Positions 1 to 6,147 of a DNA stretch of 7,802 bases are shown piece by piece (the stretch's first letter is position 1; each line of letters opens with the position of its first letter). Both the position numbers and the translations under genes were made by a program. The stretch covers positions 1 through 7,802 of the forward strand of contig JACCUU010000186.1 in NCBI GenBank assembly GCA_013811645.1. Reading direction: 5' to 3'. The stretch is from Actinomycetota bacterium. GTDB lineage: Bacteria > Actinomycetota > Thermoleophilia > Gaiellales > Gaiellaceae. The notes under the pieces were generated by a model. That model did not search any database, was not told the origin of the DNA, and worked only from the letters and a program-made list of their open reading frames with translations.

Positions 1-686
1 CCCGACTTGGTCGCATGCGTCGCTGCGCCACCGAGCTCCTCGAAGCTGACGTCCTCGCCGGTGACGGTCTTCACGACGTCAGGGCCGGTGATGAACATGT
101 ACGAGGTCTCCTCCACCATCAGCACGAAGTCGGTCATCGCGGGCGAGTAAACGGCTCCGCCCGCGCAGGGCCCCATGACGAGCGAGATCTGTGGCACGAC
201 CCCGGAGGCCTGGACGTTCCGCCAGAAAATCTCGGCGTAGCCGGCGAGCGAGACCACCCCTTCCTGGATCCGGGCGCCGCCCGAGTCGTTGATCCCGATC
301 ACCGGACAGCCGTACTTCACGGCCATGTCCATCACCTTGCAGACCTTCTCGGCGAAGACCTCCGACAGCGAGCCACCGAAGACCGTGAAGTCCTGGGAGA
401 AGACGAAGACCTTGCGATCGAAGATCGTCCCGTAGCCGGTGACGACCGCATCGCCCCACGGTCGGTTCTCGCGCATCCCGAACTCGGCCTCGCGATGACG
501 GACGAAGCGGTCGAGCTCGACGAACGAGCCGGGATCGAGCAGCTTCTCGAGACGTTCCCGGGCCAGCAGCTTTCCGCGCTCGCGCTGGCGCGCAACGTGC
601 TTCTCGCTGCCCGCGTGCAGCGATTCCTCGCGGAGCTCCTCGAGCCAGCGAAGCTTGGCCCCGGTCGTGTCGTGGGTCTCCGCCAT
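1..686 (-). CDS. Acyl-CoA carboxylase beta subunit (carboxyltransferase), 5' part only
   Basis: This is the biotin-dependent carboxyltransferase subunit that moves CO2 from carboxybiotin to propionyl-CoA or acetyl-CoA, giving methylmalonyl- or malonyl-CoA in the cytoplasm. The window holds the first 228 residues; the family is usually about 510-530, so more than half lies beyond the left edge. Visible marks are the basic N-terminal helix ending [13 protein letters not shown] (about 44-55), [14 protein letters not shown] (96-109), the oxyanion-hole segment [11 protein letters not shown] (133-143) and the second glycine-rich segment [12 protein letters not shown] (172-183), followed by [14 protein letters not shown] (198-211). 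The ATG at 686 fits homologues (MAETHDTTG...), has no Shine-Dalgarno sequence, and has a TAGGGT box 8 nt upstream. The gene is divergent from the PLP enzyme across a 107-bp gap. The related methylmalonyl-CoA decarboxylase alpha subunit cannot be fully excluded from half a protein. Substrate is unassigned, so no symbol is given. Confidence 0.93.
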   Translation of the reverse strand, partial: MAETHDTTGAKLRWLEELREESLHAGSEKHVARQRERGKLLARERLEKLLDPGSFVELDRFVRHREAEFGMRENRPWGDAVVTGYGTIFDRKVFVFSQDFTVFGGSLSEVFAEKVCKVMDMAVKYGCPVIGINDSGGARIQEGVVSLAGYAEIFWRNVQASGVVPQISLVMGPCAGGAVYSPAMTDFVLMVEETSYMFITGPDVVKTVTGEDVSFEELGGAATHATKS

Positions 687-694
687 CGGCGCCC

Positions 695-700
695 ACCCTA
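695..700 (-). promoter_or_regulatory. Putative -10 box (TAGGGT) of the carboxylase gene, leaderless start
   Basis: On the minus strand TAGGGT matches the actinobacterial TAnnnT -10 consensus and is separated from the ATG at 686 by 8 nt. Transcription would therefore begin at or one base before the start codon. No Shine-Dalgarno sequence lies in those 8 nt. No convincing -35 hexamer is visible. The spacing matches the two plus-strand genes in this window. Confidence 0.45.
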
Positions 701-781
701 ATCGGCCAGCTCAACGGTGGAGCAACTGATGCAAGGCTTCACGCCTACAGGGACGGGCATCGTCAAGACGAGCGACCGCGT

Positions 782-787
782 TAGAGT
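782..787 (+). promoter_or_regulatory. Putative -10 box (TAGAGT) of the PLP-enzyme gene, leaderless start
   Basis: TAGAGT (TAnnnT) ends 6 nt before the GTG start at 794, so the predicted transcript begins on or next to the start codon. The intervening CACAAG is not a usable Shine-Dalgarno sequence. The TAG at 782-784 is also an in-frame stop, so the reading frame cannot extend upstream. No clear -35 is seen. Confidence 0.45.
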
Positions 788-793
788 CACAAG

Positions 794-1762
794 GTGAGCG
801 GATCCGTTCCGATCGACCGCTCGACCACATGGCCTTACGAGGATGGCGAGCCGGGCGTGTTCTCCTATGCGCGCTTCTCGAGCCCGACCGTGGCCGAGGC
901 GGAACGTGCGCTCGGCGAGCTCGACGGAGGAGAAGCGCTGCTCTTCGCCTCCGGAGCAGCGGCGTCGGCGGCCGTTGTCCTGGCGCTGCTCTCACCGGGA
1001 CAGACAGTTGCCCTCGCGGAAGGCGCGTACTACGGAACCGGAGTGCTGTTCGCGGAGCTCGAGCGTTGGGGAGTGAGGCATGTCGAGTTCGACCAGACCG
1101 GACCTCCGCCCGTGGAGGCAGACCTGGTCTGGATCGAAGCGCCGTCGAACCCGTTCCTGACGATGCCCGACTTCGAGGCGGCGACGGCACTCTCCGCTCC
1201 CGTCGTCTGCGACTCGACTGCGGCGACCCCGCTGCACGTCAAACCACTCGAGCGTGGGTGCGACGTTGCCCTCCACTCGGCAACCAAGGGCCTGGCCGGA
1301 CACGATGACGCCCTTGTCGGCGCGCTCGTCGTCGGTGATCCCGACACCGCGGCGCGGCTTCGTGAGTTTCGGTCACGCACGGGCCCTATCGCCGCTCCCG
1401 ACGTCGCCTGGCTTCTCCTGCGAGGGCTGCAGACCCTCGAGGTGCGCGTCGCCCGCCAGACGGAGAGCGCCAACGCGATAGCCGAGCAGCTCCGTGCTCA
1501 TCCCGCCGTCGCGATCGTCCGCCATCCCGGCTTCGGACCGCTCATGTCGTTCGACGTCACAGACGCCGATGCCGCCCGCCGGGTCGAGACGAGCACGCGG
1601 TTGATCGCCAACAAGACGAGCCTCGGCGGCGTCACCTCACGACTCGAAGCTCGGTCTCGCTGGGAAGGGGAACGAGTGCCCGCAGGGCTCCTCCGGCTCT
1701 CGGTCGGACTCGAGGATCCGCAGGAGCTCTGGGACGACCTCGCGCAAGCGCTGGCCGGGTGA
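794..1762 (+). CDS. Short Cys/Met-metabolism PLP-dependent enzyme (cystathionine gamma-synthase/lyase family)
   Basis: This is a fold-type I PLP enzyme of the trans-sulfuration family, which makes or cleaves C-S bonds at the gamma carbon (cystathionine synthase or lyase, O-acyl-homoserine sulfhydrylase, methionine gamma-lyase). Visible marks are the phosphate-binding YARFSSPT (25-32, family YSRxxNPT), the stacking tyrosine in EGAYYGTG (76-83), the PLP-ring Asp140 in CDSTAATP, and the Schiff-base Lys165 in HSATKGLAGHDD. SRTGPIAAPDVAWLLLRGLQT (from 194) and the substrate-carboxylate Arg301 in LLRLSVGLED follow. At 322 residues it is clearly shorter than the usual 380-400. About 40 residues are missing at the N-terminus, and the segment between HPAVAIVRHPG and the SFDV strand is also shortened. 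The GTG start is forced by an in-frame stop 10-12 nt upstream. The core catalytic residues are intact, so an active enzyme is likely, but reaction and substrate cannot be assigned. Confidence 0.88.
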   Translation: MSGSVPIDRSTTWPYEDGEPGVFSYARFSSPTVAEAERALGELDGGEALLFASGAAASAAVVLALLSPGQTVALAEGAYYGTGVLFAELERWGVRHVEFDQTGPPPVEADLVWIEAPSNPFLTMPDFEAATALSAPVVCDSTAATPLHVKPLERGCDVALHSATKGLAGHDDALVGALVVGDPDTAARLREFRSRTGPIAAPDVAWLLLRGLQTLEVRVARQTESANAIAEQLRAHPAVAIVRHPGFGPLMSFDVTDADAARRVETSTRLIANKTSLGGVTSRLEARSRWEGERVPAGLLRLSVGLEDPQELWDDLAQALAG

Positions 1763-1771
1763 CGAGCCGGA

Positions 1772-2422
1772 CTAGCTCCTTCCCGACAGCATCGACGTGA
1801 GACCGCCGAGTGCCTTCGCCCCCTGCGGCTGCACCCCATGCCACGTCGCCTGCGCGTTGCTGATCTGAGCCTTGGCCACTGCGGGCTTGCTGATCTGGGT
1901 CGTCGCGCGCGCCGGCCGGCTGACCTGGGTGGCGGCTCTTGCGGGTTGGCTGACCTGCGTGCTGACTGCCGCAACTCGGCTGACCTGAACCTGCGCCTTC
2001 GCCGGCTGCACGCTCGCGGATGCCTGCTGCGCGAAGGCGAAGGTTCCGAGCATCGCCGCAACCGCTGCAACCGTCGCCGGCTTCCTCGCCGAGATGTGCG
2101 CCTCGACGTCGGCGGCGGCTCGCTCGAGCACGTCGTCGGGCGCGCCGGCGACGGTCAGGAACGGTCCGATCGCGGCCTCTGGCAGGCCCCAGCCGATGAG
2201 CTCCGCGATCGGATCCTCTTCGACTCTGCCCCGGAACTCGTCATCGGCATAGATTCGATCGACCAGGTCGCCGATGCGCTCACGATCTCGCTCCGCAGCC
2301 GTCGCAAGATCCGAAAAACCCTCGTTGCGGAGCGTCGTGAAAGGATCTTGCTCGAGGGCGGTGGCGAAAGACTTGTCTCCGTACAGTCGCTCGGAAAAGA
2401 CGGAGACCAGTTGCGTGCTCAT
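1772..2422 (-). CDS. Unrecognised 216-residue protein: duplicated leader-like module, membrane/signal segment, decapeptide repeats
   Basis: I do not recognise this protein. It has three parts. Residues 1-110 are acidic and probably helical, and contain two copies of one module: residues 9-40 align without gaps to 53-84, sharing R12/R56, Y14/Y58, D16/D60, F19/F63, E24/E68, D26-P27/D70-P71, L31/L75 and G35/G79. Residues 113-137 look like an internal signal peptide or membrane segment: Arg-Lys, a hydrophobic Ala-rich core, then a possible AxA cleavage site in QASAS. Residues 146-195 are five consecutive 10-residue repeats of the form Q-V/I-S-x-P-A-R-A-x-T, ending in a short Gly/Ser tail. The ATG at 2422 has a good Shine-Dalgarno sequence. 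The F-x3-L/V-x2-DP-x3-L-x3-G pattern resembles the nitrile-hydratase-like (NHLP) and Nif11 leaders of modified peptides, but no modifying enzyme lies nearby. A membrane-anchored cell-envelope protein with a cytoplasmic head and a repeat stalk is equally possible. The gene stands alone, convergent with the PLP enzyme (9-bp gap). Confidence 0.82.
   Translation of the reverse strand: MSTQLVSVFSERLYGDKSFATALEQDPFTTLRNEGFSDLATAAERDRERIGDLVDRIYADDEFRGRVEEDPIAELIGWGLPEAAIGPFLTVAGAPDDVLERAAADVEAHISARKPATVAAVAAMLGTFAFAQQASASVQPAKAQVQVSRVAAVSTQVSQPARAATQVSRPARATTQISKPAVAKAQISNAQATWHGVQPQGAKALGGLTSMLSGRS
1838..1987 (-). repeat. Five tandem 30-bp coding repeats
   Basis: On the plus strand the core TGAYCTG recurs at 1861, 1891, 1921, 1951 and 1981, with an exact 30-bp period. 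On the coding minus strand this reads CAGGTCA or CAGATCA (Q-V-S or Q-I-S). The units encode residues 146-155, 156-165, 166-175, 176-185 and 186-195 of the 216-residue protein. The two middle units are most alike (QVSQPARAAT and QVSRPARATT) and the outer ones are more diverged. The pattern suggests growth by unequal recombination or slippage. Confidence 0.9.
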
Positions 2423-2430
2423 GGCGTTCG

Positions 2431-2438
2431 CTCCTCTC
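2431..2438 (-). promoter_or_regulatory. Shine-Dalgarno sequence of the 216-residue protein
   Basis: On the minus strand GAGAGGAG is followed by 8 nt and the ATG at 2422. It fixes the start and shows that this mRNA has a real 5' leader, unlike its divergent neighbour msrA. Confidence 0.75.
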
Positions 2439-2498
2439 GTTGAACTCGATCTCTAGACGTGTCAGCAAAGCTTCATCTTCCCGCGCGACGCCTGCGGC

Positions 2499-2504
2499 TA
2501 CCCT
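2499..2504 (+). promoter_or_regulatory. Putative -10 box (TACCCT) of msrA, leaderless start
   Basis: TACCCT (TAnnnT) ends 6 nt before the msrA ATG at 2511. The spacer TGAGCC gives no Shine-Dalgarno pairing. The geometry is the same as at 782-787, suggesting the transcript starts at the ATG. No obvious -35 is visible. Confidence 0.45.
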
Positions 2505-2510
2505 TGAGCC

Positions 2511-3170
2511 ATGTCCCTGTTCCGCAGGAACGTCGCAATGCCCACCTCGGACGCCGCCCTCTCGGGCCGAGACGCTCCGATGTCGGGACTTGGCGACCAT
2601 CTCGTCCTCGGCACTCCTCTTACGCCGCCGTTCCCGGACGGCACCGAGCAGGCGATCTTCGGGATGGGCTGCTTCTGGGGCGCGGAGCGACTGTTCTGGG
2701 AGGCCGCGGGCATGTTCACTACCGCTGCCGGGTATGCGGGCGGGTTCACCCCGAACCCGAGCTATCAGGAGGTCTGCTCCGGGCGGACCGGGCACACCGA
2801 AGTCGTGCTCGCGGCATTTGACTCCTCGGAGACCACGTATGAGGAGATGCTGCGGATCTTTTGGGAAGGGCATGACCCGACGCAGGGAATGCGGCAAGGA
2901 AATGACGTCGGCACCCAGTACCGATCGGCGATCCTCTGGACCAGCGACGCGCAACGCGACGCGGCGCTGGCGTCTCGCGAACGCTTCCAGGCCGAGCTCA
3001 CGCGCTCGAGGTACGGTTCGATCACGACCGAGATCGCGGAGGCTGGGACGTTTTTCTACGCGGAGCCGTACCACCAGCAGTACCTCGCCGCGAACCCGAG
3101 CGGGTACTGCGGGCTCGGCGGAACCGGCGTTAGCTGTCCGATCGGCACGGGCGTCCAGAGCGCCTCCTAG
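2511..3170 (+). CDS. msrA: Peptide methionine-S-sulfoxide reductase MsrA
   Basis: MsrA reduces methionine-S-sulfoxide, free or in proteins, back to methionine in the cytoplasm, using thioredoxin to regenerate the enzyme. The catalytic Cys54 sits in the signature [10 protein letters not shown] (51-60), and the substrate-pocket aromatic residues of this motif are present. Further conserved stretches are GYAGG (74-78), GRTGHTEVV (91-99), HDPTQG (121-126), [10 protein letters not shown] (130-139) and YHQQYL (187-192). The C-terminus [13 protein letters not shown] carries both resolving cysteines, Cys200 and Cys209, so this is a three-cysteine enzyme. Length (219) and the N-terminus MSLF...PGR-like...AP match the long E. 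coli-type MsrA, which supports the ATG at 2511 over internal ATGs at 2538 and 2580. It is divergent from the 216-residue gene across 88 bp and convergent with the transporter operon. No msrB is in view. Confidence 0.97.
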   Translation: MSLFRRNVAMPTSDAALSGRDAPMSGLGDHLVLGTPLTPPFPDGTEQAIFGMGCFWGAERLFWEAAGMFTTAAGYAGGFTPNPSYQEVCSGRTGHTEVVLAAFDSSETTYEEMLRIFWEGHDPTQGMRQGNDVGTQYRSAILWTSDAQRDAALASRERFQAELTRSRYGSITTEIAEAGTFFYAEPYHQQYLAANPSGYCGLGGTGVSCPIGTGVQSAS

Positions 3171-3173
3171 AAC

Positions 3174-3200
3174 GAGGGCGACGAGGCACGCCTCGCCCTC
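3174..3200. terminator. Hairpin between convergent msrA and transporter operon
   Basis: GAGGGC (3174-3179) pairs with GCCCTC (3195-3200) and GAGG (3183-3186) with CCTC (3191-3194), around a CACG loop with a 3-nt bulge (GAC, 3180-3182). It fills the 29-bp gap between the two converging stop codons and could stop transcription from both sides. Neither strand has a U-run after the stem, so it is not a textbook intrinsic terminator. Confidence 0.45.
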
Positions 3201-4050
3201 TACTCGGACTCTGCCGGTCCGGCGACCGTTCTTTGCCCAGGCCGCTCGCTCGTCAACCCCGTGCCTCCGGCGAGACGCTGCGCGATGTACACGGGAACGA
3301 TCGACGCGACGATCACGAAAAGGGCTACGACGTTCACGATCGGCAATTCCGCCGGCCGTGAGAGGGTTGCGAAGATCCAGATCGGCAGTGTCTGCTCGGC
3401 GCCCGACGTGAAGATCGTCACCACCACCTCGTCGAACGACAGCGCGAACGCCAGCAGCCCGCCGGCGAGCAACGCCGTGCGCATCTGCGGGAAGGTCACG
3501 TAGCGGAACGTCTGCCAGCTGTCGGCGCCGAGATCCGCCGAGGCCTCGTCGAGCGATCCGGCAGTGTGCCGAGGCGCGCGACGGAGTTGTTGTAGACGAC
3601 GACGACGCAGAACGTCGCATGGCCGATGATGATCGTCGTCAGCCCGAAGCTCACCCCCAGCGGCCCGAGGACATCGACGATCGTCGCCTGCAGCGCCAGG
3701 CCGGTGATGATGCCCGGCAGCGCGATCGGGAGAATGACCGCGAACGAGATCGCCTCACGCCCGAAGAAGCTGTAACGCGACACGGCCAGTGAGGCGAGTG
3801 TCCCGAGAACGAGTGCGACCACTGTCGCGCCGAGCGCGGCGAGGAGAGATAGCACGAGCGCTTCCCTCACGTCCTCGTCGTGGAACGCGACGGAGAACCA
3901 CCTCGTGCTGTAGTTCTCGATGGGCCAGCCCTGGGTGACGTTGCGGTTGAACGCGTAGAGCGCGATCAGGACCAGCGGCAGGTAGATGAACGCGATCGTC
4001 AGCGCCGCCCCGAAGCGCAGGAGAATGCGGCTCGAGCGGGACTCGACCAT
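3200..4050 (-). pseudogene. Polyamine-type ABC transporter permease (PotC/PotI-like), single-base frameshift
   Basis: This is the second inner-membrane permease of the importer. The 5' part (4050 down to about 3571) encodes 160 good residues. These include TM1 (about 11-34), TM2 (about 65-90), a segment at 100-122 and a further segment ending VVVVYNNSVARL. The frame then runs into a non-homologous tail and stops at 3496. The rest continues in another frame: GSLDEASADLG, the EAA loop that docks on the ATPase, then FPQMRTALLAGG, SFDEVVVTIF and last membrane segments to the TAG at 3200-3202. Adding one G (plus strand) at 3570/3571 restores an unbroken 283-residue permease, a normal length for the family. 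No other lesion is seen, so sequencing error or a very recent mutation is likely. The ATG overlaps the preceding permease stop (TGATG), indicating coupled translation. If the frameshift is real, the product lacks its ATPase-docking loop and transport would fail. Confidence 0.85.
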
Positions 4051-4838
4051 CAGAGCGACTCGAAGGCGCGCAGCCGCCGGGCGACGAGGAGGTACACGAC
4101 CATGACCACGATCGGCACCAGCGAGTACGCCGCAGCGACCGGGAGCGCTTCACCGCGAATGGAGTAGATGACCGTCCCGATGAACTGCTCGCTGGTGATG
4201 AGACCTGGCGCGATGTAGTCCCCGAGCGTGAGGGAGAACGTGAAGATCGATCCGGCGACCACAGCCGGAAACGCAAGCGGCAGCACGACGCGGGTGAACG
4301 TCCTCAAAGACCGTCCGCCCAGATCCGCGGACGCCTCCAGGAGCGAGTTGGGAATGCGCTCGAGACCCGCGTAGATCGGCAGGATCATGAAGGGCAGCCA
4401 GAGATAGGTGAAGACGAGCCAAAGCCCTACGGTCGAGTAGCCGTCGAAATGAAGCCCCAGGGGCGCGAGCGCCCAGTTGATCACTCCACCGTCGGAGAGC
4501 ATCGTCCGCCAGGCATACGCCTTGACGAGGTAGTTGGCCCACAGGGGCATGAGCACCGCGACGACGAGGATGTTTCGCGTGCGCGGCGAGGCGACGCGCG
4601 CCATGTAGTAGGCGATCGGGAAGGCGAGAACGGCGTCTGCGACGGTGACGAGGGCGGCCATGCGAATTGTCCGCCACGCGACGTCGCGATAGACGTTTCG
4701 CTCGAAGATGGTGCGGAAGTTGTCGAGGGTGAGCTCGTGGACGACCTCCGCGGTGAACGGGTTTGTGTCCCAGAACGCGGAGAGCAAGAGGACGCAGAGC
4801 GACCCGAAGTAGATGCCCGCGATCCATATCACCGGCAC
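4050..4838 (-). CDS. Polyamine-type ABC transporter permease (PotB/PotH-like)
   Basis: This is the first inner-membrane permease of the importer, expected to pair with the downstream permease. From the GTG at 4838 it has 262 residues with about six membrane segments: roughly 3-23, 60-80, 89-107, 137-157, 189-212 and 238-254. The EAA loop that contacts the ATPase is at 168-187 (EASADLGG...VVLP), and FSLTLGDYIAPGLI (201-214) is typical of spermidine/putrescine permeases. The coordinates use the first ordinary start codon, but the true start is probably upstream. The frame is open to 4946 and encodes 36 further protein-like residues, including STFFFRHPWARLAALLA, which completes the first membrane segment. 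No ATG, GTG or TTG occurs there; a CTG at 4946 has AGGGGG 7 nt upstream, while the GTG at 4838 has no Shine-Dalgarno sequence. With CTG the protein would be 298 residues. It follows the binding-protein gene and overlaps the next permease by one base. Confidence 0.92.
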   Translation of the reverse strand: MPVIWIAGIYFGSLCVLLLSAFWDTNPFTAEVVHELTLDNFRTIFERNVYRDVAWRTIRMAALVTVADAVLAFPIAYYMARVASPRTRNILVVAVLMPLWANYLVKAYAWRTMLSDGGVINWALAPLGLHFDGYSTVGLWLVFTYLWLPFMILPIYAGLERIPNSLLEASADLGGRSLRTFTRVVLPLAFPAVVAGSIFTFSLTLGDYIAPGLITSEQFIGTVIYSIRGEALPVAAAYSLVPIVVMVVYLLVARRLRAFESL

Positions 4839-4890
4839 GGCGAGCAGCGCGGCAAGCCGAGCCCAGGGATGGCGGAAGAAGAACGTGGAG

Positions 4891-4924
4891 AGCCGCCGCC
4901 CCGGGCTCGGCCGGGGCGGCGGCT
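4891..4924. promoter_or_regulatory. Perfect 14-bp GC hairpin between binding-protein and permease genes
   Basis: AGCCGCCGCCCCGG (4891-4904) and its exact reverse complement (4911-4924) flank a 6-nt loop. In the minus-strand transcript it lies about 27 nt after the binding-protein stop. Such hairpins between a binding-protein gene and permease genes often protect the upstream mRNA or reduce downstream expression, so that the binding protein exceeds the permeases. The minus strand has only a broken T-rich stretch further on (TTCTTCTTC), so full termination is doubtful. If the permease starts at CTG 4946, this hairpin also encodes its Pro-rich N-terminal tail. Confidence 0.55.
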
Positions 4925-4950
4925 TGTCAACGGTGGCCGAGATCAGTCAC

Positions 4951-6147
4951 TTACCCCCTGATCTCGGTCCACGCAGCTTCCCAGTCCTCCTGGGTCTTGC
5001 AGACCTCGCCGCGGTCGTCGCCACAGTCGGCCGTCGGCGTCGTCCAGTAGTAGACGTCGTCCCACCAGGCCTCGTCGTCGGCGTGGTACTCGTCGCAGTG
5101 GTTCGCGTTCTTGGTGAGCTCGCACGCCTTCAGGTTGACGGGAGCCTCGCCGAAGCCCTCGGCCACAGCCGCCTGTGCCTCCGGCGAGATCATGTGGTTC
5201 ATCCAGAGGTACATGCAGTTCGGATTGGCCGCCTGCGAATAGATCATCCAGGTGTCCGACCATCCGGTCGTGCCCTCTTTCGGCTTGATCGCCTTCACGG
5301 GCACGGGTGGATCCGCAGCGGTGAGCTGGACGTACTGGTACGGCCAGGTCGTCCCGACGACGCTGTCGCCGTTCGTGTACGACCCGATCTGCTTGGCGAC
5401 GTCTCCCGGCCAGTACTCGCCGACGTTCGGCGCTTGTTGCTTGAGCAGGTCGACCGCAGCGTTGAACTGCTCCTCGTCGAGCTCGTACGGATCCTCGATT
5501 CCGAGATCGGGCTGCGTCGCCTTCAGGTAGACGGCCGCGTCGGCGATGAAGATCGAGTCGTCGTAGATCGAGAGCTTGCCGTTGTACGGCTCGGACTCGT
5601 CCCAGATCACGGACCACGAGTCCGTGTCCTCGGGAACCTCGTCCGTGCGGAACATCAGGTAGTTCGGGCCCCGGCCGTGAGGCACGCCGTAGGGCTCGCC
5701 GTCCAGGCTGTTGTACTCCTGGTTCTTGATGCCCTCCTGCACGTCGGCGTAGTTCGGGATGAACTCGGCGTCGATCGGCGCCACGTCCCCAGTGGTCATC
5801 AGGCGCACGCTGGCATTGCCAGACGCGGACACGCCGTCGTACTCCCCCGTCTGGAGGAGCTCGATCATGTCGTCGGAGCTGCCTCCGTCCTTGGTGTTGA
5901 CGGTGCACCCCGTCTCCGTCTTGAACTCGTCCGTGAGCTGCGCATACCCCGCCCACTGCACGACGTTCACCTGGCCTTCATCGCGAGCCATCTCCTGGAT
6001 CTCCTCGAGCGAGGAGCCGAGGCCCTCGATCTCCGTGCTCGCGGATCCCTCGTCGTCTCCGCCACCGCAACCTGCTGCGACCACGCTGAGCGAAGCGACC
6101 AGCAGCCCGAGAGCGGCCAACCGGGTCGCCCGGTACCTCTTGCTCAT
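4951..6147 (-). CDS. Lipoprotein substrate-binding protein of polyamine-type ABC transporter (PotD/PotF-like)
   Basis: This extracellular lipoprotein captures the substrate and hands it to the permeases. The N-terminus is a lipoprotein signal: basic SKRYRATR, a hydrophobic core, then the lipobox VAAGC with lipidated Cys27 and a Gly/Asp-rich linker. The mature part (about 55-398) has the PotD-like fold signs W65-AGY68, then [14 protein letters not shown] (153-166), [10 protein letters not shown] (266-275) and GWSDTW (295-300). The W-x-D of the last recalls the polyamine-contacting Trp/Asp pair of PotD; this match is by eye. Six cysteines remain after lipidation (81, 311, 342, 351, 375, 383), compatible with up to three disulfides. 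The ATG at 6147 overlaps the ATPase stop (ATGA) and has GGGAGG with a 6-nt spacer. At 398 residues it is somewhat longer than E. coli PotD (348). Exact ligand (putrescine, spermidine, GABA or related) is unknown. Confidence 0.93.
   Translation of the reverse strand: MSKRYRATRLAALGLLVASLSVVAAGCGGGDDEGSASTEIEGLGSSLEEIQEMARDEGQVNVVQWAGYAQLTDEFKTETGCTVNTKDGGSSDDMIELLQTGEYDGVSASGNASVRLMTTGDVAPIDAEFIPNYADVQEGIKNQEYNSLDGEPYGVPHGRGPNYLMFRTDEVPEDTDSWSVIWDESEPYNGKLSIYDDSIFIADAAVYLKATQPDLGIEDPYELDEEQFNAAVDLLKQQAPNVGEYWPGDVAKQIGSYTNGDSVVGTTWPYQYVQLTAADPPVPVKAIKPKEGTTGWSDTWMIYSQAANPNCMYLWMNHMISPEAQAAVAEGFGEAPVNLKACELTKNANHCDEYHADDEAWWDDVYYWTTPTADCGDDRGEVCKTQEDWEAAWTEIRG

Noticed and set aside
1750..1775. 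Terminator between the PLP enzyme and the 216-residue gene
   Set aside because: Only a 4-bp CCGG/CCGG pairing is visible and there is no T-run, too weak to call.
1838..1987. 30-bp periodic repeats as a possible CRISPR array
   Set aside because: Only about 7-12 bases are conserved per unit, the period equals 10 codons, and the repeats keep the frame of a gene that has a good ribosome-binding site.
2452..2480. Promoter for the 216-residue gene on the minus strand
   Set aside because: TAGAGA and TTGCTG are present but not in correct -35/-10 spacing, so no box could be assigned.
3560..3580. Programmed ribosomal frameshift in the second permease
   Set aside because: No slippery heptamer, stimulatory Shine-Dalgarno or obvious downstream structure at the site, and this permease family is not known to use frameshifting.
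2280..3620. 446-codon open frame on the minus strand
   Set aside because: It is antisense to msrA and overlaps the permease and the 216-residue gene. Its Arg-rich sequence has no recognisable motif, while msrA is certain.
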